A stretch of DNA of 64,000 bases, from positions 6,825,029-6,889,028 of the forward strand of contig NZ_CP036343.1 of assembly GCF_007746795.1 (NCBI RefSeq). The letters are read 5' to 3'. Shown here in pieces: positions 35,506 to 44,388 of this stretch; the first letter of the stretch is position 1, and every line of letters begins with the position of its first letter. Under the pieces are notes generated by a model, which made no database searches, had not been told where the DNA came from, and saw only the letters and a program-made list of their open reading frames with translations. Origin of the DNA: Gimesia algae (GTDB lineage: Bacteria; Planctomycetota; Planctomycetia; Planctomycetales; Planctomycetaceae). The position numbers and the translations under genes were made by a program.

Positions 35506-37812
35506 TCAAATCAAACCCCCTGAGCGTCTAAGCCCCCATACAATCCCCCAAATCAGGATGACACTGAGTAATACCCACCAGCGATCCCAGGCAGAAAAAC
35601 GAACAGTCCGTTGTGGGAGTGAATGAGAAATATGTTCCTGAAATTCCTGGGCGATTTGATCCGGATTAGGGTCTTCAATAACGGCTCCCCCGCTTTCACT
35701 CGCGATTCTAGCCATAATATCAGGACGAGCAGTGACCTCAATCTTTTCCAGGAACTGTTGTCTAACATCAAATACAATCGAGGTGGAAGACTTATCTGCC
35801 GATGCATCTTTACCTATGACGGAGGAACGGTAGTGACCTTCAGGTAACTGACCGAATAACACCTGATAGACTCCCGGCTCCTCTCCCAGGGGAACTGGCG
35901 CCACGGTGTCGAGGGTCTTGCCTGCAGAATCGATCAGTTCTACTTTTGGAACAGCATCTCCGGTGGCATCTTCGCGCATTAACAATAAAGCAGAAACAGA
36001 TTCATCAGTAGAAAATCTGACCTTTTCTGATCTCAATACCATGTCCTGGCCGGGAACCAAACCGACACTGGAGACAAGCCACCGTAACAGGCTTTGCCAG
36101 AGTGAGCCGTAAATGGCGTCGTGCTTCTGGAATTGAGGTGCAAGGAATGCCCAACGCCACATACCTGAGCCTTCAATCGCTACAACTCGTCCTGTGCCAT
36201 AAGTCTGGTAAGTGACAACTGGTGAGCTTTCGTCTGATTTTTGTGAACGGGCCAGGACGACGGCCAGCGGCTTGGGGCGTTCAGGCGTCGCTGAGGTTGT
36301 CAAAGAAGGAAGTTGGTCGAGGATCTTTTCATCACTACCTGCGGACGGCATCAACCAGTTAAGACTCGCACCACGGTCGGTCAGGCTCATGCGAAAGCGG
36401 GATTCTCTGGTTTGCGACCAGCGGACCGGCAGCATCTGCCCCAATCCCTGGCTGACGCTGGCGACAGGCGAACCACGATAACAGACTAAAGATCCCCCAT
36501 CGCGTGAAACCCAGGTCTTCAACCGTTCGACCAGTTCTTCTGACAAGAAACATTCCGAGTCGCGTCCCAGTACAACCACCTGATATTCTGAAAGACGATC
36601 CGCGTCATCAATAATAGAACGGGGATCGTTCAGAATCGTTGAGGATTCAATTCTGTGAATGTTGACTTCAGGCGACTTCCCGTCTGTTGAACCGGGCTGA
36701 GCCCCCTTTGATTCGAGACTGGATTTTTGCAGTCGTAGTGAACGCTTCAGATACCGGGTTTCCGATAATCTGACAACCGCATCCAGTTCCAGGGATGGGT
36801 CGGATGCCAGTGTTCGCATCAGAAATTTTCCATCCCAGTACGGTTTGCCTTCCAGCAGCAGTACACGGATTGGCTCTTGAACAACCCGTAACAGTAAGGT
36901 TGCTGAATTATTGGCTGTGGTGGCTTCCTGGGGCATGGGTTTCAGTTGCACTTCGTATCGGTATAGGCCCGCCTGTTTTTGCTGGACCTCAAATTGAACC
37001 GTCGCCTCGTCATTAGCTGCAAGTGAGACTTCTTTGTTATCAATTTCCTTACCGTCATACATGAGACTCACGTTTGATTTATCAGTGACTGATCCCCGTT
37101 GTTTCAGAACTACAGTGACCGGTACCTGTTGTCCAACAAAAGAAAGCTCCTGTGGTCTGCTCAATGAGACTTCCAGATCTTTCAATTGCGAATCACCACC
37201 AAAAGTTTTTGTATAAATGGGAATTGCCATCGCTTTCGTAGTGCGTAAAACATCCAGTAAAGATGTGATGCCGCCTGGCCCGTTGTGGATACCGTCACTC
37301 AGTAAAAATAAAGCCTGCCCCTGGGGGCGGTCGTCAGTGATACTGGACGTGATCGCGCCGGTCATATCGGTGTCAACTCCCTCTGGAGAGAGCGCCGCCA
37401 GTTCGTTCAGGTCTGCAGGAGTGGCGATGCTGGAGAACTTTCTGATCCGGACATCAAACCGAGATTGCAGGTTGGCTGACAGGACATTCGCAATTTTTAT
37501 TGCTGATTGATAACGTGTTTCACCTTCTGCAACATCATCAATGTCCATACTGGCGGAATTATCTAACAACAGCGTTAACAATGGTTTACCGGCAGGAGGA
37601 GCCACAGGCTCAATCCAGGTTGGATTGAGCAAAATCAGCAGGACTGCACCAATCCCGATTGACGTCAGGCTGATGATGGTGATCCAGCGGTGCTGCGAGA
37701 GCGTACCAACTCTGTTCCACCCATACCACATGAGTATGACTGCCGAGACAATCGCCAATGTAATCCACAACGCAGGCGAGATGAAAGGCTCAAATGTGAG
37801 GCCACGAAACAT
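35506..37812 (-). CDS. BatA/BatB-like membrane protein with VWA and amidotransferase-like domains
   Basis: 768 residues. Two N-terminal helices (LWITLAIVSAVILMWYGW, WITIISLTSIGIGAVLLIL) precede a VWA domain whose MIDAS motif reads LLLDNSASM, with a GVDTDMTGAI loop and LFLLSDGIHNGPGG. An Ig-like domain (residues about 205-310) and a glutamine-amidotransferase-like domain (IRVLLLEGKPYWDGKFLMRT, VVVLGRDSECFLSEELVERL, GGSLVCYRG) follow, and a last helix (WWVLLSVILIWGIVWGL) ends the protein. Such proteins bind partners through metal-dependent VWA contacts and are assembled by the MoxR ATPase encoded upstream. Confidence 0.85.
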   Translation of the reverse strand: MFRGLTFEPFISPALWITLAIVSAVILMWYGWNRVGTLSQHRWITIISLTSIGIGAVLLILLNPTWIEPVAPPAGKPLLTLLLDNSASMDIDDVAEGETRYQSAIKIANVLSANLQSRFDVRIRKFSSIATPADLNELAALSPEGVDTDMTGAITSSITDDRPQGQALFLLSDGIHNGPGGITSLLDVLRTTKAMAIPIYTKTFGGDSQLKDLEVSLSRPQELSFVGQQVPVTVVLKQRGSVTDKSNVSLMYDGKEIDNKEVSLAANDEATVQFEVQQKQAGLYRYEVQLKPMPQEATTANNSATLLLRVVQEPIRVLLLEGKPYWDGKFLMRTLASDPSLELDAVVRLSETRYLKRSLRLQKSSLESKGAQPGSTDGKSPEVNIHRIESSTILNDPRSIIDDADRLSEYQVVVLGRDSECFLSEELVERLKTWVSRDGGSLVCYRGSPVASVSQGLGQMLPVRWSQTRESRFRMSLTDRGASLNWLMPSAGSDEKILDQLPSLTTSATPERPKPLAVVLARSQKSDESSPVVTYQTYGTGRVVAIEGSGMWRWAFLAPQFQKHDAIYGSLWQSLLRWLVSSVGLVPGQDMVLRSEKVRFSTDESVSALLLMREDATGDAVPKVELIDSAGKTLDTVAPVPLGEEPGVYQVLFGQLPEGHYRSSVIGKDASADKSSTSIVFDVRQQFLEKIEVTARPDIMARIASESGGAVIEDPNPDQIAQEFQEHISHSLPQRTVRFSAWDRWWVLLSVILIWGIVWGLRRSGGLI

Positions 37813-37866
37813 TCAGTGTATTATCCTTGAAACTTTTCAATAAACCCGTTCACAACTACGATATCA

Positions 37867-39978
37867 TCATGTACGGAACAGTTTGAGGGCAACCAGTTCT
37901 CCCATCAAACACAGCAGGCAGGCGATGGCAAACCAAGTCCAGATCAGGTCGGTTTCGTTACCATCGGTAGATTCAACAGAGTGGAACTGAACCGTACGTT
38001 CTCCAGCCAGACGTTGTTGAAATACCTCGGGAGCCAGGCTCCTTAAATCACTTTCCTCCGGTGAAAGAGCAACTGCCATCGCATATTCAGTCTGCTTTTG
38101 ACGGTTGACCAGATATACCCCCGGATCATTGATTGATTCAGCACTCCAGACAACGCCGAAAGCTTCCTGGTTTAACCTGCCCATGTTCTTTATTTCTGGA
38201 TTGGGTCCGCTAATTTTTAATCCCTGCAGGCTGCCGCTATCACTGGGAAGATCAACGACAAATGATTCCCCGCAAATACGATCTTCTTTCCCCTGCCTGC
38301 GTTGCAGTATGTGATTTTGCACCAGTTCAGCCAACAGGGGAACATAGATCGGAGATTGATGTAAGTTTGAATTACCAAGATCCGCATTGAGTACAGCCAG
38401 AGAACCCGCATCAGACGATGTAACAACAAGTAGCGCAGATCGATCACTTAGTGAAGCAAGAATATCATCTTCCAATGCATTTTCTTTGCGACGAGTTGAA
38501 AGTCCTCCAGAAAAACGTAACGGTTCAATCGCGGTATTGAGATTGTCCCCGAATATTAAAAACGGGGTTCGATCACGCCGCGGTTCAGTCAATAGCAAAT
38601 TAAGTCGTGGCTCGCTTGAGGGGGGCGGAAAAAATTCGACTGGCATTTGTAAACCAGTCCCGACTGTTTCAGTCAGCAGACGTAAATTTACCGCATCGAT
38701 CGGTTCGGAGGCAATGTAAAGTATTCCGCGTCCCCGCCGCAGTAATGCGGCTAGCTGTTTGATTGTATCTTGCGCGAGCCGTCCTGGATGGTTCAGCACG
38801 ATGACTTCCGCGGAGGCAAGTACCTGAGAATCGAAATCATCTGGATCAAGACGTATCAGTCGCGAACTGCTATGCGTATTTCGCGGTTCCATTGGCAACA
38901 GCCCACGTTCTATAAAGTAACTCGATGAAGGCCGCTGTTTTTCTGGCTGCCTGGTGATCAATACATAGGTAGGCGGCTGTCGAATTTCGATAACACACGG
39001 ACGACTATTGTCAACAGGAAGTGCATCATCAACGCCAACCAGTTGCGCTTTACCAGTTAACCAGCCGGCTGCGCGGGGAATGATTTTATCAGTCAACCTT
39101 GTTTTGGAATGAGGCGAACAGACTCCTTCAATCTGATAGATGGCATCTCCCAAAGAAATGTTTACGTGCACCTGTCGCGGCGTTGAAGAATAATTTCCCA
39201 CGTCGACCTCTAGCAGCAATTCTTGCCCTACTTCTGCCCGACCTTGAGTAGAGACGCGTAATATTGCCAGATTGGATGGTTTTTCTTCAGGCGCAACAGA
39301 TAACAACTCAATCTCTGTATCTTTTGGCAAAACGGAAAAGTCGGCACTGGACCAGTTCGTCCGCTGAAAATCACTCACAAATACTAATTCGCGTCGAACT
39401 TCGTCTCCCTGATTTCCCGAAACTTTATCCAGCAAATCGGCAGACATATTTAAAGCCAGTTGGACATTCAGCTTTTCAGGACGGGGAGAGGCTGCAGCTA
39501 ATTCTTCCTGTAGTGCAGGAAAATTTGTAGAAGGAGTTCCAAAAACAGCTCGTGATCGAGTTCCTGCCAGAATCAAGTCTGCCTTCAGATCGGCCTGGTA
39601 TTCCAGTTTTCGGGAAGCCAGTGGACGTCCGCGTTCAAACATTTCAATACCACGAATTCGTGTTGCCATACTTTGGCTGATATCCATGAGAACCACTCTG
39701 ATCACCTTAGCCTCATCAGGGGCTTTAGCTTTCTCTCTCAGGCCAATCAAGGGTCGCGCCAAGGCAACGGCAAGCAGAATTACAGCAAGTGTCCTTAACG
39801 TTAATATAATGAAGTCACGTAATCGATGATGCGTACGCCGCTGTTGGAGTGCGTTTCGTATAAAGCGAATCGTAGAACTCGGTACGCGTATCGGTTTCGG
39901 TTGAGTCAACTTATGAATCAACACCGGCAAACCGATGGCCAACGCTCCCAGTAATAAGATCCACGGATGTAGAAACAT
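37867..39978 (-). CDS. BatA-family protein with N-terminal BatA domain and degenerate VWA
   Basis: About 703 residues. The start is the typical BatA/Bat N-terminal block (MFLHPWILLLGALAIGLPVL, IHKLTQPKPIRVPSSTIRFI, then a second helix with LRTLAVILLAVALARPLIGL). The VWA region has a MIDAS-like VLMDISQSM. The C-terminal half repeats an amidotransferase-like fold and ends with a membrane helix (LIWTWFAIACLLCLMGELVAL). I chose the internal ATG at 39978 because family members start there; an ATG 33 bases upstream is in frame. Confidence 0.85.
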   Translation of the reverse strand: MFLHPWILLLGALAIGLPVLIHKLTQPKPIRVPSSTIRFIRNALQQRRTHHRLRDFIILTLRTLAVILLAVALARPLIGLREKAKAPDEAKVIRVVLMDISQSMATRIRGIEMFERGRPLASRKLEYQADLKADLILAGTRSRAVFGTPSTNFPALQEELAAASPRPEKLNVQLALNMSADLLDKVSGNQGDEVRRELVFVSDFQRTNWSSADFSVLPKDTEIELLSVAPEEKPSNLAILRVSTQGRAEVGQELLLEVDVGNYSSTPRQVHVNISLGDAIYQIEGVCSPHSKTRLTDKIIPRAAGWLTGKAQLVGVDDALPVDNSRPCVIEIRQPPTYVLITRQPEKQRPSSSYFIERGLLPMEPRNTHSSSRLIRLDPDDFDSQVLASAEVIVLNHPGRLAQDTIKQLAALLRRGRGILYIASEPIDAVNLRLLTETVGTGLQMPVEFFPPPSSEPRLNLLLTEPRRDRTPFLIFGDNLNTAIEPLRFSGGLSTRRKENALEDDILASLSDRSALLVVTSSDAGSLAVLNADLGNSNLHQSPIYVPLLAELVQNHILQRRQGKEDRICGESFVVDLPSDSGSLQGLKISGPNPEIKNMGRLNQEAFGVVWSAESINDPGVYLVNRQKQTEYAMAVALSPEESDLRSLAPEVFQQRLAGERTVQFHSVESTDGNETDLIWTWFAIACLLCLMGELVALKLFRT

Positions 39979-40048
39979 TTTTAAATCATTCGATGATGGA
40001 AATAAATGCATTTTTAAAGCAGAATGAACGATTTGCGGTCCTGTTGTT

Positions 40049-40960
40049 TTATCCCGTTCGTTCTACAAGGAATTCTCCCAGAGTCTGTAAATAGGGGATC
40101 GCCGTCGAAACACGCAGATAATCACAGCCATTTGTCAGTGATAGTGTTCGAACGGAGTCTGAATGAGCCTGAAACCTTTGCTGATAGAGTGACTGGATCT
40201 CTGCCGGCGAACAATCGATGCTTCCTTCATTCTCGAGACCTTCAAATCGATATGCCGTACCTGCCGGCAGACGTTCTTCATCAGGATGAATCAGATGAAG
40301 TATGATGACTTCTGATTGACGATGCCGAAATAACCGCACTGCAGCAAACAGCTCATCCAGATCATCGACTAGAAAGTCGCTCAGCAACATCAAAACCCCA
40401 CGCGACTTTGTCTGCTCAAAAAGATCCTGCATTGCCCCGGACATATGGGTTTCTGGGACGGTTTCAATCTGTTCGATCAGTTCCTGAATGTGAGCAACAT
40501 GCCCTGGTGTACTCCCGGGAGAGAGCGATTCCTGCAATTGATCCGTCATAATTGCCAAACCTACCTGATCCTGTCCGCGACAAATCACATGTGATAATGC
40601 CGTCGCCAGGTACTGGGAATATTCCAGCTTCGAGCCAGTCATGTCGGCATCAGTTTTCGACCCGAATTTCATCGAAGCGCTGGCATCGATTGCCAGCGTG
40701 CATAGCAGATTTTTTTCATCCTGAAAGAGTCGGACGTATGCCTTGCCGGTTCGCGCCATCACTTTCCAGTCAAGGCGACGCAGGTCTTCTCCATCGGTGT
40801 ATTCGCGGTAGTCAGCAAATTCGCCAGCGCCTCCCCTTTGGCGGGACTGATGACGCCCACTATATGTTCCCTCAATACGATGCCGTGTTGAGAATCGCAT
40901 GTGTTCCAATGCCGCTAATGCTTTCAGTTCCAGAAACGGGCTTTTTGAGTCAGTTCTCAT
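40049..40960 (-). CDS. DUF58 domain protein
   Basis: About 303 residues. It carries the hallmark block of DUF58: GEFADYREYTDGEDLRRLDW followed by ARTGKAYVRLFQDEK, and a VWA-like core (TLAIDASASMKFG, MLLSDFLVDDLDELF). DUF58 proteins are partners of MoxR ATPases. It lies 44 bp after the MoxR gene and before the BatA-family gene, the standard order. The start at 40960 is set by family alignment; the longer frame back to 41086 overlaps the MoxR gene. Confidence 0.9.
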   Translation of the reverse strand: MRTDSKSPFLELKALAALEHMRFSTRHRIEGTYSGRHQSRQRGGAGEFADYREYTDGEDLRRLDWKVMARTGKAYVRLFQDEKNLLCTLAIDASASMKFGSKTDADMTGSKLEYSQYLATALSHVICRGQDQVGLAIMTDQLQESLSPGSTPGHVAHIQELIEQIETVPETHMSGAMQDLFEQTKSRGVLMLLSDFLVDDLDELFAAVRLFRHRQSEVIILHLIHPDEERLPAGTAYRFEGLENEGSIDCSPAEIQSLYQQRFQAHSDSVRTLSLTNGCDYLRVSTAIPYLQTLGEFLVERTG

Positions 40961-41004
40961 GATGGCTACCAGCAATGAAAAAAAGGGACGCAGGGAAGCA
41001 GAAC

Positions 41005-42012
41005 TTACTCTCTGGCTGTTTTTAATAACTGTTCGATGACGTCCTGTGTCGTAATACCGTCTCCCACTGCACGGTGATTGATGCAAATCCGATGTCTCAA
41101 AACGGGTAAAGCCACTGCGATAATATCAGCTTCGGTGGGTGCAGTTCTTCCCTCAAGTAACGCGTGTGCTTTGGCAGCGACGACCAGATTCTGAGAACCA
41201 CGGGGCCCCGCGCCCCAGGCTATATAATCTTGAACAAATTGGCTTGCTCGTTCATCCTGTGGCCGGCTGGAACCGCATAAGCGAACGCTGAATTTTGCAA
41301 CATTATGAGGAACGGGGACAGCCATGACCAGATCTCGCAATTGCAGAAATGAATCACGATCAAAGGCAGCCTCCGGAAGAGAGGGGATTCCCCCTGCCAT
41401 TTTCATGACAATTTCTTCTTCCTGTTCCGGCAGCGGATATCCGATGCGAATCTCCATCATAAAACGATCTAACTGTGCTTCAGGCAGGGGATAGGTACCT
41501 TCCTGTTCGATGGGGTTCTGGGTGGCAATAACGACAAAGGGATCTTCCAGATTATAGGTCTGCCCACCAACCGTGACTTGCTTCTCTGCCATGGCTTCCA
41601 GCATAGCTGATTGCGTTTTAGGAGCAGCGCGATTAATTTCATCAGCCAACACCAGATTTGCAAACACTGGACCGGGCCGAAACGTCATGCTTGGGGAATC
41701 ACCATCGGTGCTCTTCCCCAGTAATTCATATCCTGTAATGTCCGAAGGCATGAGGTCGGGAGTAAATTGGATGCGGGAATATTTCCAGTGAAAAGTGGAA
41801 GCCAGCGCCTTAACCATCAAGGTTTTGGCTAAACCTGGAACACCTACCAGTAAAGCATGCGAACCGGTTAAGGCACAGGTTAACAATAAATCGATCGTTT
41901 CATCCTGTCCGACGACGACCTGGTGCAGACTCTCCCGAATTGAGCGGACACGATCTACGAATATTCCGACTTGCTCCTGAGCGATTTCGATCGTCATAGC
42001 TTGCTCTTTCAT
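41005..42012 (-). CDS. MoxR-type AAA+ ATPase
   Basis: About 335 residues. Walker A is GVPGLAKT (57-64), Walker B LADEIN (122-127), sensor 1 region PFVVIATQNPIEQEGTYPLP, and the sensor 2/lid region follows with PRGSQNLVVAAKAHALLEGR. Family hallmarks IQFTPDLMPSDITGYELL are present. MoxR ATPases act as chaperones that mature or switch VWA-domain proteins; the next two genes (DUF58 and BatA) are its usual clients. It heads a nine-gene minus-strand operon that runs to 25555. Confidence 0.95.
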   Translation of the reverse strand: MKEQAMTIEIAQEQVGIFVDRVRSIRESLHQVVVGQDETIDLLLTCALTGSHALLVGVPGLAKTLMVKALASTFHWKYSRIQFTPDLMPSDITGYELLGKSTDGDSPSMTFRPGPVFANLVLADEINRAAPKTQSAMLEAMAEKQVTVGGQTYNLEDPFVVIATQNPIEQEGTYPLPEAQLDRFMMEIRIGYPLPEQEEEIVMKMAGGIPSLPEAAFDRDSFLQLRDLVMAVPVPHNVAKFSVRLCGSSRPQDERASQFVQDYIAWGAGPRGSQNLVVAAKAHALLEGRTAPTEADIIAVALPVLRHRICINHRAVGDGITTQDVIEQLLKTARE

Positions 42013-42072
42013 CTGTGTGTTCTCTGGATTTAGTAACAGGAATGAGAATTCTAAAGAAACAAACTTGACCAA

Positions 42073-43026
42073 TCCGCTTTATTCATATTGATGCGAAGAC
42101 ATAATAAAACGGTATGAATTTGCAGTCATCGAAATTGATTGATCCTGAATTTTCATGTATCCAGCTCAAAGCTTTTGAAATACCCGAATTACAGGCGTTC
42201 GTTCTATAAGGCGAAAAAGAGCTATCGAATATCGAGCACTTCATTGAGTTAATTCTGTACAAAGAAGCAGATCAATGCAAATAAAATCCTGTAAGGCTGC
42301 AAGATTCTCTTAATTCAAGCAATCTAGAAACGGACCTGACTGGCTGATCGAGACAAAGACAGGTTCGTGGCTATAACGATGAAAGTCTAAGAACTCCGTA
42401 CAGCAATGATTTCAACTCTGAACTGCTATTGAGATACCGCCACACCAGACTTTCAATCATCTTGCAGGGTGGCGACCAATTCGCTCGTATTGAAGGTTGA
42501 CCTTCCCCCCGCTTCTTAATCATTGCAAAATACGAGAAATATTGTTCTGTTGTATTCAGAAAAAGCATCAGATTTATGAAATGAAAACGTAACAGAAAAA
42601 CGCGACAGAGAAGAACAAATCGCTTTTGCTTTACAGAAACTCCAGTGTCTGAGGCCACTCGCAAGATGGGAATCTTCGAGTAGGCTTTTATACCCCTGGA
42701 AAAAGAACTTTGCTGGTATGGGTATCACTGAGTTGCGACGTCTGAAGCAACTTGTATGTGTAGCACTTTATGTGTTTAAGATACTGGAGGCAGCAGTCTA
42801 TCGTAATCGGAGCAAACTTTTCGGCTCATGCTGCGATACTCGGCTTCAGCCTTTCAGAATCGAAGACGGACACGGATTTCAAAAGTGAAGTGTCTAATCA
42901 ATCATATACTTGAAATCTGTGCGGTAAACAAATTGATTTACGTACTTCCAACCGGCATAATGTCTATATGTTTGTTGATCATTAAGCGATATTTAGATGC
43001 GTTTCAGTCAGAGTATAAGGCAATCC
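42073..43026. other. Intergenic region upstream of the GTPase operon
   Basis: About 950 bases between the divergent MoxR and GTPase operons. It must hold both promoters. A hairpin-like pair (ACGGACCTG / CAGGTTCGT, one mismatch) lies at 42330-42368. Short frames exist on both strands but none shows a family or ribosome-binding site. Confidence 0.5.
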
Positions 43027-44388
43027 ATGCGTTCACCGCAAAAAGAAACTGATCGGCTTGGTTTACGCTCCAGGATCACCTGTCCTCACTGCTGGCAGGA
43101 ATTTGCCGCTCACGAAACTCACTGGATTGCCGTTCATCCAGACCTGAGTGGCGATCCGATAGCAGGTTCCGATGAGCAACTCCGCTTTCTACCCACCCGG
43201 TTTAATGTCAACGGCCAGGCGATTGATATGAATGGAGTGGCCTGTAGTGAGCTTGCCTGTCCTCACTGTCACCTCGTAATCCCTCGCGCGCTGCTCGAGA
43301 TGAAGCCGCTCTTTTTCTCGATTCTGGGGGCACCCGGATCAGGTAAATCCTATTTCCTTGCCTCCATGATCTGGGGTCTGCGAAATATTCTGAGGCGATC
43401 ATTTCGACTGGCCTTCTCCGATGCAGACCCGCTGGCAAACCAGCTGCTCAATGAATACGAAGAAAAACTGTTTCTCAATCCTGATTCGAATGAACTTGTA
43501 GCGCTCCCGAAAACAGAAAAAGAAGGAGAACTTTACCAGGGGGTCTCGATGGACCAGAGAACCGTCTGGCTGGCCAAACCCTTTGTTTTTTCTCTACAGC
43601 CCGACACCGATCACCGGCTCGAAACAAAATCCAGCCAGCTCTCTCGGGCGGTCTGTCTCTATGATAATGCCGGCGAACATTTTCTTCCGGGAGGTTCGAA
43701 TACGAACAATCATGGTACACAGCATCTGTCTCTCTCCCAGGCTTTATTTTTTCTGTTTGATCCGACACAACATCCCCGGGTACGTTCTCGCTGTTCGGGT
43801 AAGTCAGCAGACCCACAAATGAAAGATCATGCCTGGACTCATCGTCAGGACCAGGTTTTATTCGAGGCCGCCAGCCGCATCCGCACGCAAGCCGGAATTC
43901 CTCAAAATGCCAAATACAAACGCCCCCTGATTGTAGTCGTAACCAAATATGATGCCTGGTGCTCCCTTATCGGTTGTCCCCCTTTAAATTCCGCCCACCT
44001 TGTATATGAATCAGAGGCGGGCGGCTTTTTACTTGACACAGAACGCATCCTCAAAGTCTCTGATAAAATCAGGACGGTACTTTCTGAACTGACGCCGGAA
44101 TTCATTTCCGCCGCGGAAAGCTTTGCAGAAGATGTCACTTATATTCCTGTCAGTGCACTGGGCACATCGCCTGAGATTGCCCCCCATGGAGGATTTCTCG
44201 CCATCCGACCGTCACACATTCGACCGATGTGGACCGAAATCCCCTTCTTATACGGGCTGCATAAAGCGGTTCCCCATCTCATCCCTTCTGCTTCCTCTAC
44301 TGCCCGCCGGAGTACACCTGGAGTGGATCAGATCAGTGAAACACAGCTACCTGCAGGGACTCGGAACCCCAGGGAGGCCGGTTCATGA
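43027..44388 (+). CDS. GTPase with N-terminal zinc ribbon
   Basis: About 453 residues. A zinc ribbon (CPHC at the start and a second CPHC about 60 residues later) comes before a P-loop GTPase with all main motifs: G1 GAPGSGKS (about 101-108), G3 YDNAGEH, G4 VVTKYDAW and G5 VSALG. No membrane segment. It resembles the GTPases that head GTPase-GAP1 conflict systems. The ATG at 43027 has AAGG six bases upstream and is preferred over an ATG at 42997. Its stop overlaps the next start (ATGA), so it is coupled to the GAP1-like gene. It probably switches the state of the complex. Confidence 0.8.
   Translation: MRSPQKETDRLGLRSRITCPHCWQEFAAHETHWIAVHPDLSGDPIAGSDEQLRFLPTRFNVNGQAIDMNGVACSELACPHCHLVIPRALLEMKPLFFSILGAPGSGKSYFLASMIWGLRNILRRSFRLAFSDADPLANQLLNEYEEKLFLNPDSNELVALPKTEKEGELYQGVSMDQRTVWLAKPFVFSLQPDTDHRLETKSSQLSRAVCLYDNAGEHFLPGGSNTNNHGTQHLSLSQALFFLFDPTQHPRVRSRCSGKSADPQMKDHAWTHRQDQVLFEAASRIRTQAGIPQNAKYKRPLIVVVTKYDAWCSLIGCPPLNSAHLVYESEAGGFLLDTERILKVSDKIRTVLSELTPEFISAAESFAEDVTYIPVSALGTSPEIAPHGGFLAIRPSHIRPMWTEIPFLYGLHKAVPHLIPSASSTARRSTPGVDQISETQLPAGTRNPREAGS

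Noticed and set aside
25555-42012. The MoxR/BatA operon as the novel system
   Set aside because: MoxR, DUF58, BatA, VWA, DUF4175 and DUF4159 genes in this order are a standard planctomycete set; only the redox genes at its end are noted as unusual.
42330-42368. Hairpin as a riboswitch or terminator ahead of the GTPase operon
   Set aside because: The stem is only nine pairs with a mismatch and a 21-base loop, and no T-run or expression platform is visible.
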